From Gymnopus androsaceus JB14 (Eukaryota; Basidiomycota; Agaricomycetes; Agaricales; Omphalotaceae), in the NCBI GenBank assembly GCA_009733575.1, contig ML769411.1:60555-124554 (forward strand): a stretch of DNA of 64,000 nt. The letters run 5' to 3'. The notes beneath the pieces were generated by a model that did no database searches, was not told the origin of the DNA, and saw nothing but the letters and a program-made list of their open reading frames with translations. Shown piece by piece: positions 9,693-22,800 of this stretch. The first letter of the stretch is position 1. Each line of letters begins with the position of its first letter. The translations under genes and the position numbers were made by a program.

Positions 9693-10697
9693 GTACGGGC
9701 GCTAATCAAATATAATACACCACGTTCAGCTCAACGAAATGACGCATTCGCCCAAAACAGAGGTTACAACAGGAGGAGTTGATTAAGATTAAAGTTTAAA
9801 ACGCATTCTCAGATACATTCTATCTTCCATTTGCTAGGCAGGAGCGGGATTGGCGTCGAACTCCTACTTGCCGCCATCCAACTTTGGATTATCCATCAGC
9901 CTCACTTGAACATATCTACCTTCAAGGTTCCATCGTTCAAGTAGGCGCGATAACTCTATATAAAGCTCGATGGCCCAATCACCATCAATGCCTGCTTGAC
10001 ACGATCAAAGACGAGGCGCTGCTGGAGCAGGTGGTGTGGCTCGGGCCGCCCACTTGTCACACTATCTTTTTAGTATCTAGTCTTCGCTGCACAACAGCTC
10101 TCTTCGTGATCAGGCACATAATCTCAGGTTATCCAAAATAAGCTTACCTTTCAACTTCCCCTAACACGGACATCCATCGGATAGTATAGCCGTGACAGCT
10201 CGGAGTGGCTGGAAATTGGAACTAGTGTAGCTGGAGTTGGTAGCGTGGGAGCCTTCCGGGCCGTGTCACCGCCTATAAAAATTTGAACCTTTTGTTCACT
10301 TTGGTTATCGAAAGTCACCTCGGATTATTTGGGATGTCGAAAAAAATATTTTTACTTGGACTATCTTGAAATTTTCCGTAGGGAGAATAATTCCTGTCAC
10401 CTAGTCTGGCCCGACTTTCTTTTCAGTGTCGGGTTGGGCCCGTATGGCATGTACATCATACTATATTTCATTGCTGTAGATTTTTACTTTAGTATGTCCA
10501 CCAGTTGCTTGCAATTATACAATTTTATATCGCTCTCCCATTCGCTTTCCGACATAATGTTTATCTCCAGGAAATTCACTTGACTGAGAATGGCTATTCT
10601 TGAATACCAAGAGTTGCCAACAGCCACCATCCTTCCCGATTCCTCCGCCTCATGATTCAAATGATTCAATCCGTCGATGTACCCAACTCGTATAAGC

Positions 10698-10820
10698 ACC
10701 TCGCTCTTCTTTCATCGTACGTTGTCTCAAGCCGTATAATTCCAGATAATCCCTCGCTCTTCTTTCCTTGCCGCATGCCGTCTCGTGCCGTACAATTACC
10801 TCGCTCTTCTTCCTGCTGCC
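10698..10820. repeat. imperfect tandem repeat, about 50 bp x 3
   Basis: CCTCGCTCTTCTT recurs at about 10699, 10752 and 10798. Each copy is followed or preceded by CGTCTC..GCCGTAYAATT text. It lies about 300 bp upstream of the P450 gene. Confidence 0.65.
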
Positions 10821-11010
10821 GAGACAAGTTGGTACAATGACCTTCCTTATATACTAATTCTTTTTGAAAGATTCCAGTCATTGCTCATATCATCTTACAT
10901 CTCGGGGCCCGTACTATCATTCTCATTGTCAAGACCCGAATGACTACCTAACGAGCCTTTTCATTTCCTCATTCAAACCTTTTGAAGGCTTTCTCTTCCC
11001 ACATCCACGA

Positions 11011-11016
11011 TATAAA
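11011..11016 (+). promoter_or_regulatory. TATA box candidate of the P450 gene
   Basis: TATAAA 71 bp before the ATG, within the stretch GATATAAATGG, followed by a pyrimidine-rich run. Confidence 0.4.
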
Positions 11017-11086
11017 TGGCCTGCAAAGGACTTCCAAAACTGCACCTCCTTTCTTTCTTTGACCTGAGCGCCTTGGAAGCTCCAAC

Positions 11087-13644
11087 ATGATTGTCCTGCT
11101 CGCTAAAGTCGCATTTGCACTCGTATTCATACCTGTCGCTTATGTCCTCTATGGTTTCGTCCATCGATACCGTCGAAGCTCGCTCAAGTTTCTGAAAGGT
11201 CCAACGCCAGAATCCCTTCTCTTTGGTAACATTCATTCCATTCTATACTCACTGGTATTGACCACAGGCCTTCACCAGGAGCTGATTATGACATAATGCA
11301 CCAGAAAGTCAGTGTATCCACCTCTCCTCTGCTCGTGCATCCTCATACGTGGTGTAGGAAATTGGTCTTCTCGAGAACAAGTGGTTCAAAGAGTACGGAA
11401 CTGCTTTCCGAGCGACGACATATTATTCAGTAAGTTCGTTTGGCTAACCTTGTCCAATGAATTCACACACGGCGTAATAGGAAGATATGCTCATGGTAGC
11501 TGATCCCCGAGCTCTTCAATACATCTGCCACACTTCTGGGTATCGATTTCCTAAACCGCAAGACTTTTATCAAGTAGCCGGCTTCTTATTGGGTCGGGGC
11601 TTAGTGACAGTCGAAGGTCAGTTGGGCACTTATCGAACAGAGGGCTCGAGTAGAATAACTTTTCTTCAGGCGAAGTTCATAACCGACAACGTCGCGCACT
11701 CAATCCAGCGTTCTCTTACAAGCAACTCCGACAATTCTTAGAACTATTTCAGCGTTCGACAGCCAGGGTAAGATCCGACAGACTTTTCGATTCATAACAG
11801 GTGGTCTAAAGATCTTCTATTCTCAAAGTTGGTGACGAAATGGCATGAAGAGTTCAGCGACATTTCCAATGAAGGCTCCGTTATAAACGTAACAGAATGG
11901 CTTCCGAAAATAACACTCGATGTGATAGGCGAAAGTCAGTCTCAAATTATGTCTCTACACCCATGAAACTGAACGATGAGCAGGCGCGTTCAATTATAAA
12001 TTTGAGGCACTAAATGGGCATGAAAACGAACTGGGGAACATGTTCCGGACCATGTTGTACGTTCTTCTTTTTGCTTTGTTTCGTGCGCAGCCTCATTTAG
12101 AACTCTTTCGTAGTCTGGATTCCCGCCGCTATCCTCGCAAGAGGCAACTATTGTATCGAGCTTTCCGTCGCACCCTTCCCTCCTCCGTAGCGAACTTTCT
12201 CCTCCAGTTCCCTACTAAGGAAGAGAAAAGGTTTCTGGGGTTTTTAACTGCGTCTAAAAGGATTGCCAAGCCAATCTTCGAAAAAGCTTCCAATGAGAGC
12301 AAGACTACGGAAGAATCCAATGAAGGCAAGGATATTTTGAGCATCCTGGTTCGCTCCAATCAAGAACTAGATCCAAAGAAATCCCTTGATAGTGACGAGG
12401 TTCTCTCACAAATGGCGTAAGTGTCCACTTTCAAACATGACCGTTCAGGGTTCTAAAGAATCCGACCAGAACAATGATTTTGGCCGGCCACGAGACCACA
12501 GCTGCCACATCGGTCTGGATTCTCTATGGATTGACCAAACATCCCAAGGATCAGGCGAGGGTTTTCCAAGAAATCCGAGAAATGCGTGAATCTATTGGGG
12601 ATAGAGATCCCAACCCACAGGACTTGGATTCTATGCCTTTTCTCAATGCTGTCATCAAGGTTTGTTCCTCTTTTCCTTGTCTAAATATATATTTTGAACC
12701 AGAATCAACAGGAAGGCCTAAGGATGTACCCCATTGTAAGCTTCTAAATTTGACTGCTCTTTGCTAGTCTGGTCAATTGGTAGGTTCTGACACTTACCCT
12801 GTGTATTAATCTGACGGTTCCACAGCTCACAATAATTACAGGTCCCAAATATTACACGCGAAGCCCAATCGGACGACGTCATCCCTCTTGAATTCCCCGT
12901 CGCTAGTGTGTCCGGAGACGAGATTTCCCAGATACCAGTAAGGAAGGGGACACGGGTAACTCTGTCTCTTCGTTGCTATAACAGGTGCGTTTAACATTCT
13001 TCTCTCTGGGGAATTCAACCTCACTTGGGACTATAGACTTCCGCAAGTTTGGGGTGACGATGCAGATGAATGGAAACCAGAAAGATTCATCAATATGTCC
13101 AAGAAAAATACCAATCTAGGTGTTTATGCTAATTTGTGAGTATTTAAAAGTCACCTGCGTTTTTGGTCTCGTTCATGTTCGATATAGGATGACGTTCAGT
13201 AAGGAAAAGTAAATGTTGCCGAATACATGAAACTGACTATCTAACGCAAGGTGCTGGCATTAGAGGTTGCATAGGTCCGCGCCCTTCTTATATCTGTGTT
13301 CATGAAAGCTAATGCATATGCATAATTGGAAATAGGCTGGCGCTTTGCGTGAGGCATCCTTTTCTGTGCTCATAATGATACACGTCTGATGCATTTCCGG
13401 ATTTTAAACGCAGGGTCATGGAATTACAGGCAATTATCTTTGGTCTGCTGGAGAAGATGGAGTTCTGTCCTCCGGCGTCTGGAGAATTGGATGAGATACA
13501 GGCTGTACCTGTGGGAGGCGTTGCCCCGATGAAGAAGGGCAAATGGGAAGGTTGGTCCAGTAAAGCATGCAATGTGCGACTTTTATTGACGATTCGTCAA
13601 CAGAGGGTAGACAAATGCCGTTGCTCGTCCGGGCTAGGAAATGA
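11087..13644 (+). CDS. cytochrome P450 monooxygenase, many small exons
   Basis: A heme-thiolate monooxygenase anchored in the ER. The N-terminal hydrophobic helix (MIVLLAKVAFALVFIPVAYVL) is followed by a GPTPESLLFG hinge. Further landmarks are ENKWFKEYG, the I-helix motif AGHETT (12481-12498), an ExxR element (EGLRMYP, about 12710) and the PERF motif (13077-13088). The heme loop FSAGIRGCIG is pieced together across micro-exons at 13188-13198, 13251-13274 and 13336-13348. The last exon ends in GRQMPLLVRARK with TGA at 13642. Around a dozen introns of about 50-65 nt follow GT-AG rules. The phase at the exon 1-2 junction (near 11225-11268) does not fit cleanly. The substrate is unknown; no biosynthetic cluster is evident. 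Confidence 0.85.
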
Positions 13645-15295
13645 TTTTATTTCTTTTGTTCGATGCTGTTATGGTTTGGCCCAATTCAACTTTCCAAATA
13701 TCACTTTAGTTTGTCTTGTGTAGTTATATCAATACTTCTGTTCGGAAGTTGAGTTGGAAGCTTTGGTCTTAAACAACTTGTCCCGGCTTTAATCATCTCC
13801 ACGATGATTAGAACTCGTATTGTTCAAGTTGCAGTACCGAGGTCATTCAGTGGTGGCAGGTGGTTAGTCGTTTTCATCATTCATTCATCCGGGACAAGCC
13901 GGGGACTTCCTGAGTCGATTTCGTTCAGTTCAGTTGGCGCGGCTCTATAACTTTGATACCATATCTAGCTGGAAGGCAGATGGCAGTCGTGGATCAGAAA
14001 CTAAGGTGAAGAAAGAAGTCTACATGAAGTTTAAGTGGATGTCGGACGATTATTAGTATACAAAAGTGCTGAATTTTTATAGATTCACATTGACACATTG
14101 AGACTGGTCTGGATCTCTTTTCTCGCTCTCTTCTCGCTCGTTTATCATCCTCGCTTGACTTTTTCTTCTTTTTTGTGGGGTGTAACGCTAATTTGCAGTG
14201 ATGCCGAGCATTGGCTAAAGGGACACCACTGTTTCTGTTACGCCGCTGTGGTGACACCTTACCCTTCCTTCATAACTCACGTTGGGATAGTTTCCTATGT
14301 AGTCGACCTTGTATCCTCATGGGCTCCACAGAAAATAAGTATTGGACCTTCCGGTAATTATAAAGTCTTTGTCGTGCATTGATTTCCGGAGACCTGGTTG
14401 TGGGGCGGCCCTGGTCTTCATCTGTCTGATGATGAACTTATAGGCTAATAATTGTGGTAATTAACTCCAGTGAGGCTTCCAACCGAGATTAGTCGACCTT
14501 CATTTCATTGCAATAGTAATAACCAACGGGGGTATTGGTTGTGTGATGTGCTTTCGCTATTTTAAACCATAGGAACTCTCGGAGTAGTTCTCCGTTACTA
14601 CCGAGCGCCAGTACATTATTCCACAATTATTCCATGTGTAACTGAGCATCTCCCGCCTCTCACCCTTTACTAATTTAGTATAAGTACTGTATGATACCCT
14701 CGTACTACATAATTACATACATACTTAGTAAGTACTCCTGAATATTAGTGCTCCATCTCGCAACAAGGCACATCTTTAGTGTTGTGATATCGACTCCCAA
14801 TGTCAGTATCACCCTACATCTATGGAAAGCCGGAAGGCCTCGCTGTCTCGGAATGATCGGAATCAAAGAATTTCAATAGTTCCTCGGTGATTGAGCTTTA
14901 TCTGGTAGTGGGACCTCGGTCACCACATCGCAAGCGCACAACGGGCGCTCAATCAAATACTTAATAAGTTAATTTACTTACACACGGCACCAGTTCAATT
15001 GTTAATGTGGCCCTCGGGAAATAACATTATAAAGATTACAATGTCAATAAGTAGTCATTAAGGTTCTCAATGGATTGGGGACAATTTAATTATGTGTAAG
15101 GATTTCATCCATAGATTCCATACCCTTGCCTTTGACCTCCTCTTGCTTGTTCTTACCCACTCCGCATGTATATATATGAGTCTCGGAGTGTCACAATCAA
15201 CCTTCAGGTGCCTCAGAATTACTTACAGTGTCATACACACTAAGTCTTTACTTATTTCTTGGATTGACTACAGTTTCAGTAGAATTCTTGATTAC

Positions 15296-15328
<33 letters not shown>

Positions 15329-15639
15329 TGAAGTTAATACTTTAGAGCCTTACTTTACCACTTCAATACCATTGTACTTTGTCAAGTTATCTTGTTGAAT
15401 GAACTCAACCTCAAGTTCAAGTTACTTATTCCCTTTCAATTGTCCCTTTGAATTTCCATGCAAACCCAGAGACTCCTGGCTTGTTATGAACTGACACTCA
15501 ACTCAAACGATGCACAAGGGGTTAATGGGGAATAACCTGAGTTGATTTGATGACCTAGAACAGAATCACAATGATATTTAAATGGTAAAATAAGGGTCTA
15601 AGTAAAGGAGTTTGTAGTTAATCTGAGAATTAATGGGAG
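13645..15639. other. intergenic region without supported gene
   Basis: AT-rich spacer. A (TTAC)n microsatellite of about eight units lies at 15296-15328. I see no coding signature, RNA gene or known repeat in the rest. Confidence 0.6.
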
Positions 15640-16003
15640 CATCAGCAAAAACTGTATCAACTGGGACTCTCTGGGAGCGGTGGCAAGTGCTTTCCAGTTC
15701 TCCCAGAGAGTCACATGTTGGAGATAGAGCCACAGCATGCAATCAAGCCGTACACTCTATCTGGTTTTACCTAGTATATGCACTTGATGCACCATTTCTA
15801 TATTTGACTTTATCTTACTTATTGCTTGGCAGAGATAGCTTAGATAGTTCACCTGTCATTACAGTATCTATATAAAGTATCATACCTCTGAATTGATTCC
15901 CTGCATGTTTGCTCAGGCTTTTCACTATAGACCAGAGGGAATTGATTACAATGCATATATTCAATTTATTCCAACACCCCAGTCAATACAGGTTTTGCTG
16001 ATG
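15640..16003. mobile_element. MITE-like inverted-repeat element, GACTCTCTGGGAG-type, 364 bp
   Basis: The left terminus CATCAGCAAAAACTG (15640-15654) and right terminus CAGGTTTTGCTGATG (15989-16003) match the family. The core carries a different palindrome: GGGACTCTCTGGGAG paired with CTCCCAGAGAGTCAC (about 15662-15712). The region inside is otherwise AT-rich and non-coding. Confidence 0.65.
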
Positions 16004-16765
16004 GAACATAATGTGTATGAGCAACATCTATGAGACTCCTAAGGAACAGACATGATGTCCAGAGGCCCGTATATGCATACAGTGTCAGTGGAAACAGGCA
16101 GGAGGACACTGAAATCCTTACATGGCTCATAGCACCATGGAGATGCTCCAGGAAGCCTCCAAAAGTTCCACTGCATATGCTTCAAGTTAAGATCAAGAGT
16201 CAGTTTTCCCCTTGCTACCTAGGCTTTCATCTTTAATGCCTTAGGATTAAACCTCATTACTTGATTAGATAGTACTTAATCAAGCATTAATCTGCCTTGT
16301 ACATGCCAGATCTCAAGTTCAATTCTTACCTCCTTGAGTCTCTGATTTCCCCCAAAATTGTCTGCGGGCAACACTGGGAATACATCCTTGAAGCTCTCCT
16401 GCTCCATGCCCATATGTGCCTGATAAGTATGAATCAATCTGTAGAAGACTCTAGAATTAATGTAGTACAAGTATGCTGATACTACAGTAGTAATACTTAG
16501 ACCCCAACTTCACTACAAGTTAAGTAATTGCTACTTACCATTGTCACTGACAATGTGCATCTTGAGGGTTGTTCCAGCTTTGATTTGTTGAATATTGATA
16601 TCCACAGCTGCTTGCTCCATTTGCACACATTCACATCTTTGCCCCACTCTCAAGTCTCAGACCCTGGAGGATGATTAACCCTTGCACACATATTTGCTTG
16701 CATTTGTATTTACATCTCCTTTTGCTGACTCCTTATATATTTACTTAAATACTCATGTACTCATA

Positions 16766-16924
16766 CATCAGCAAAACCTGTATGGTTGATAAAGCATCTT
16801 AATACATTCTGGAGCAAGGGTACCAGCTCCAGAGTGCTCCAGAGTGCTCCAGAGCAGTTTGATGGCTTTTTGACAGCTGTCAGTGCTCTGGAGCACTCTG
16901 GAGTACATACAGGTTTTGCTGATG
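16766..16924. mobile_element. MITE-like inverted-repeat element, CTCCAGAGTG-type, 159 bp
   Basis: Exact 15-bp inverted ends at 16766-16780 and 16910-16924. The core is tandem CTCCAGAGTG words, a TTTTTGACAGCTGTCAGTG centre, then the inverted CACTCTGGAG words. The flanks end and start with TA, which could be a 2-bp duplication. Downstream, 17020-17100 holds further TATAG/CTGTAG palindromic words without family ends. Confidence 0.75.
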
Positions 16925-17642
16925 TAAGTAGATAACCTTGTAGAATCAGCAGTCATTTATATAATTATATTCCTCTGAAGCTACATCTGCAAGTGCATTC
17001 TGGCTACAGGATCTATGCGAGCTACTATAGAGCCTTGTAGCAGAGTCACATAAGCCCTGTAGACTCTTATAGCCACTGTAGCGACTATAGTAGGGTATCT
17101 GTTTCCAGATGCAAACTTTAGAATTGAAGTTTAGATTACTTTAGACTAAAACTGCGGCTTTACTACTCAAATATAGACTTCAGAGTTGTCCTAGAGCTAC
17201 AGTTACGGAATATTCAAGTATAGTTATCACCTTGCCGAACTGCAATTGTGAGAGGCGCTGAATGAAAAAAATATTATGTGATTAGAGGTTTTCCGGGTCC
17301 TTGACAGCTGCCATCAACGGAACTGTCAAAGTGAGCGAGGCCTTCCGGCTTTCCATAATATACCACCCCTTGGCCACTGCCCCACCATACGATTAAGTAT
17401 CGTAACGCAAATGCCCACCACCAACCAATACCCTCCCCGCCGTTGGTTATTACTATTATCTACGTTACTTTTGGAATATGAGGTGGACGGTCAGCTCTTT
17501 CATTCGTAGTCGAGCATACGCTTTAAGCGCCTTATAAGCGTCAGCGAGGGTGCCGAATGAGCGCCAGGGCGCCCATTAAAAGACCCCTATCTTATGTCTC
17601 AATTCAATAATTCCCTCTTTTCTTTAAACTCTCATCGTCGAG

Positions 17643-19237
17643 ATGGAGCCAAGCTCAAGCAAGGCTGATATCCAACTAGAACGAGACTACCAAACCAACT
17701 CGCCGCTCCACAAAGTCTTCTTCGACTATACACCCTTTTACAACATCTCCGATTGGACCAAGGACGACGTCAAAAAATTCGACCTTTACTCTCAAGACCA
17801 GTGCATTAAGCATAAAATTCCACTTCCAGAGCAGATACCCACAGCTCTTCCTTTCCTTCTTGATAAGGCGTTCGAATTGCTCCATCGAGACGATGCCTTA
17901 GCGGCGCAGTACTTTCCAGCCGCCACAGGCTATAAGCATAATCTATCGTATCTCAGGAAGCAGAGAACGGATTCCAACTATATTCTCAGCTTCCTTCGAC
18001 GAGTGTTCAAAGACATCAGGCTTAGGCTTATTTATGTGATAGTGCAATCGCCGTACACAGACGAGAAGAACTACGCTTGGGTTCGTCAGCAGGACCAGCG
18101 GGATAACCCCACCATCTACTTCTCACCTCGCACGTTCCAAATGTTTGAGGCTGCGCGCACAACAGAAGAGGCAGAGCACGTCTGCTTACAGCTCGTCAAT
18201 ACCATATTTCACGAGCTCCAGCATTTAATCTTACGCTACAAGGTGTGTATGCTTTACATCTATTGTTCACGAATTCTGAACTAATGATGCACTATTTATA
18301 GTGTAAGATTCCAGGCGTCACTACTACCAACTTTATACAAATAACACCTAAGATTAAGAAAGCATTCCGAAAAATCACCCGCCTAAAAGACGAAGACAAC
18401 AAAGGTGAAGGTGGTGAATTCTTTGAAAGATACGCCTATGGTGGTTTAGTGGGAATAAAAGAGGATAATTTTGAAGGTAGATACATTTGACTATAGTAAT
18501 CATTCCTTGACCTACATAATAATCCGTAGCTACTCCGCGAATGCGCTTGGAGGTCAGGTTCGACCCCAATCCTGATGATGATCCCGATGATGACCCCAAT
18601 CCCGATGACGTCCCCAATCCCGATGAACCAAATCGATCCATCAGCATCATCGTCGAAGACAACGCCGTCCGGGAGATCCTCACGAAATTATTCGATCTCA
18701 AGATATTCTTCGATTTAAAGCCGATGTACTCTGCCTTCGAGTTCCAATTTTATAAAGTGGACCCTTTCTACCTGCCTTCCGATATATCAAGTTGCATGAT
18801 AGGAAGTACCGCTATATGTGTGACCTAGCGGAGAAAACCCCTCTCACCATCTTCCATCATACCCTGCCACCACTCAACACATATGTTCCTCCTACCACAC
18901 CTAGTTCCGCTATCAACCTGCCGAAGCGACAATCGGCTTTCCAGTCTGCACTGGATCAACTCAGCAAATTAAAGCTGACCACTCCCAAACGGAACGCTTC
19001 CGCCTTCCAGTCAATGAGCACTGTGATTCGGACGCCGCCCTCTCCTACGGTTGGCAAGTCTCGAGGGTCTCGAGGGTTAACCTCGTCGTTCAGCTCTCGG
19101 AGCATTCTAGCAATTAAAGCGAAAAGGTACGACTGTTTCCTGCCATGTTCTCACACCCATCCTAATGCAACTGTTTCGACAGCAAACATGACTCACACAT
19201 CCAAATTGTGCAGAAAGGGATGAGTTCGGCATATTGA
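17643..19237 (+). CDS. hypothetical protein with HEXXH motif (zincin-like)
   Basis: Exon 1 (17643-18242) encodes a soluble, charged protein ending in NTIFHELQHLILRYK. HELQH fits the HEXXH zinc-binding signature of metallopeptidases, inside a predicted helix. A GT-AG intron follows, then an exon with VTTTNFIQITPKIKKAF and FFERYAYGG, then a third part with an acidic D/N/P repeat (DPNPDDDPDD, about 18565-18625). A frame change occurs near 18780-18800, after which a Ser/Thr-rich tail follows. A last intron (19126-19182) leads to TGA at 19237. No signal peptide is seen. I do not recognise the family; peptidase activity is only inferred from the motif. Confidence 0.6.
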
Positions 19238-19897
19238 TGCCATGATGGGCGTCGACGACGCTCTATTGCCAGCTGGACTCTGATTATGATGAACGACGTC
19301 TGTGTATCTTCTCTTTCCATTTCTCTCCAAATCGGATTCCAGTAATTCATCCCTCCTAATATATCCTATATGTTACTTTGATGATGTTACTTTTATTTTA
19401 CTGTACTGTACTATAGTAGCGCCATACTGTAGAGTGCAAATTATGTATATGTATATGTACTTCGACTTGACACGACGCTGTACCAGACATTTTATAAACT
19501 TTGACGCAGACTTCAATAGGTGAACTAAGGAAAGACTCGGAGAAGTCAGAGTACTCTTTACATATGCTAGACATACCCGTAATACACTAATGATCACGGA
19601 CCATGTGTGTATATAGGCCGGTGTCGATGAAGTACTGTTTACTATTAGCGTTTTTCCGTGTAGTACCTAAATTTTTTCACAACCACATGCATAATAAATA
19701 CTGTTCTTCCTTGAGCAACGGCAATCAGAAGGTAACGCAAAAAGGCGCTGATGTATCCCAATGAAGAACCGAGGAGGTCAGCCGAGACGAACGATCTCTG
19801 GTACGAACCAATAAATCAATGCGATCGTTCTTTACTCTCGCCAAAAAGTACTCGTACAATGTCAAGCTAACATAAATCAATAAGATAATCCATTCCC
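19238..19897. other. intergenic region between convergent genes
   Basis: Probable 3' untranslated and spacer sequence of two convergent genes. It has a TATATG-type short repeat near 19443-19460. No gene is seen. Confidence 0.5.
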
Positions 19898-22800
19898 TCA
19901 TTCATCTTCATCAGAAAGAACCAAACGTCCTTTCCTTCTTGGTCCAGCAGCATTCACTGGCGCAGATTCACCTTCAACATCTTCGCCTTCGACCATCGCC
20001 GAGGGAGAACGCGACAGTGAATGATCCGATAGACTCGTCCGTTTGTGGCTTCGACTTTCGTTTAGGTTTTGGCCGTGGTCGAGGTTTTTCGATAACCGGC
20101 TCCGGAAGTTTGTCTGCTGGGGTTTCTGTGGGTCCCGGGTCTGACTCGCCTTCAGACGAAGAGTTGGCGCTATCCACCGGAGCCATTTCCACCGCATCCT
20201 GGCCTCCCTTTCGTTTCTTTTTTCCAATCCCCTTGTCCCCTGCCTTTCTGCGACGCTTCTTTGTTCCAGTAGCTCGCATGGCTCCACTCTTTCCCTCTCC
20301 GAGAGCAGTAGCGGCAGCTTGAAATTTTTTCTCTCCTCTTCTTCTCCAGCGCCAGGAACGATTCAATATCTCCATACTCTGCATCACTGTCTTCGATGAA
20401 TTGCGCCGACTTGTATTGCACTTCTTCCTTCTCCTTCTTCTCCTTCTTCTTCCGCTGTCGTATTTCCCCTTCGCCTTCTTCCGCATCTGACTCGGCTGCT
20501 TGACTCTACGACGGCGACGAGTCTTTTTACTCATCAGCTGAGAAGCCTTCTTCCCCTCGAGATTGAAAGGCGTCTCAAGGAATTGGGTGATGACGGTTAT
20601 AATGCTCTGAAGCTCGGCTGGAAGAATTGCTGCTGGAATGTACCACTGTAGCTCATCTTCGTCTGGATTTGGTTCAGGTTATCGAACAGACCAACTTTGA
20701 AAACGAGAAGCACGTACCTTCATCGAGGATATAACATTTTGCCAAACGAAATAGCAGCTTGAGATGTGGATTCTTTGTTGCAGCATCAGCCTGCTCGTCG
20801 CTGAGATACGGTATAACTAGAAAAGAAAATCATCAAATCCACTCATTCCTTCTATGGCGGCCAACTTACGATAGTCAGTTAGTTTAGCCTGTGCTTCCAG
20901 AGATGGACCCAGAAGCTTCGTTCGTGTGTTAACGTCGTCGAGGTCGTCATCAGAATCCGCTCCATCCTTCTTGTCAACTTCCGCGATAATCCTTTCGCGT
21001 TCTGCCTTGGCCGTTTGTAAGGTCTGGCAGAAATCAGTCTTCGTGAGCGAGCGTGGATACCGAAAGAAACGCACCTCCTGCGTCCACAGTATAAGCGCTG
21101 TTTGACCAGCCTCGACAAGAGCAGCCATTGCAATACCGACTTGATCGCTCCAAGAATATCCCTTCTTGACTTGAACTTCCTGAGGGAAGCGATTGTCTTC
21201 AACGGTTTTACTACTCTTTCCACCCTTCGCCGGTGGCTCCCAACTGGAAAATTGTTTCCAGTTGCCTCTGTTTTTAGGAAAGAAGGCCTGAAAACGCAAT
21301 GATTAGGACCGATGAGGGAGGAAAATGAATTGAGGAACATACCTCGACCGCCAAGAATGGATCTTTATCCAGCGCTTTGAAAAACTGTCGGAGGACGTAG
21401 TTTATCAGGCTCACCAGATCTTTGTGAGGCTGGTCTGCTGGAAAAGAATTTTCGATCGGCGAGAATGGTTTTGAACAGGTTCAACGTAGAGACCTAGTCC
21501 ATAGATGGTCAGCCCAGCATTAACGGACGAGACAGTCAACAATCACCTTGAAAAACAATCCTTCGGCTTTGGCCCGGACTGCTTGTCTATGCAGTAGGCT
21601 CACAACTCGGCGCATCTGTTCTGAAGTTGTGAACTCCTGGTAGCGCGCTAGGTATACGAGGAGCGTATGGGTTATATCGGCATGAGCGAATTTCTACAAT
21701 TTATCATTTATCACCGAAACTACGACAACCACTATAAGACATACCATTTCGAATGCTTCAAAGGTGAACATCGTTTCATGAACGACGTCCTCGTCATCTT
21801 GCTCGGGCTCTTCCTCAACGTCAGGGACTTCATCATCACCACGGGCTTTGAGGTTATTATCAGAAAACTGTCGAAGCGTTCAAAGACGACATACATTTTT
21901 TCTTTTGTTTCCCAGCTTTCTTCTTCCGAACATAGACTTCGTCTTTGCCCTTGCCCTTGGCCCACCTCTCCAACATCTTCAGTAGTGCGTACGCCATATG
22001 CACACTAGAATTCAAGTACGCTAAAGATTGCGTCCCTTCCTTTGTACGTCCGCAGGCTCTCAAAAGCAACATCGAGCACTTCACCGCTGTAGATGAGCTG
22101 CTGCTGCAAGACCTCGGCAGCTTCACTGAGCGTTGAGTCAGATATATCGGACAATGACATATCGTCGATTAATAAAAGCAGCTGTGTTAGGCATTCGACA
22201 CCTGCTTGAAGTTCGGTCCAGGCTTTAGGCTACAAAGCGAAGCAATTGAGTAGATACTGTCAGTAATTGGGTGAAGACTGACCTTTTCCTCGACAGCTTC
22301 ACGCATGCGTTTGAGAACCCAGATGATCCACGGTCGTTCCAGCACTTCGGCAACCAACCCAAACCCATATTTCTCGAGATCTTCGACCGATTTGACAGCC
22401 TTTGCTTGAGATCGCCGAGATAGAAAGAAATCGAGAAACCACTTTGTGACAAAAAGGAGACGGAGATTGTCCTTTTCTGTGATTTTCGCTCTCTCGGAAC
22501 GGATATCCTTGAGTATAATCGCCAAAAATGCTGTTTGTATAGTGAGTACCAGTAGTTTACATTAAAGGTAGGAACTCACAGTTAAAGCATTCTTCCAGGA
22601 ATTCAGAAGCCAAGTTCTGAAGTATCGTCATAGCATCTACAGAAATGAGCTTCATGGCTGGCCAACTCGTCGACCTTGTGTCCTTTCCAAGCTTTCTGAC
22701 GCTTAGACTTGTCCCATAACATCCCAGTATCTCCAGTTATCCCTTCCTGCCGATGAATAACAAAAGTCTGCGACTTCTTGGCTGGTGGTTGGTCGGATTC

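Noticed and set aside
20176..20534. Arg-rich protein in the TOF1 tail region
   Set aside because: It is a shifted frame of the acidic/basic Timeless C-terminal region; the true text (VQYKSAQFIEDSD) is in another frame.
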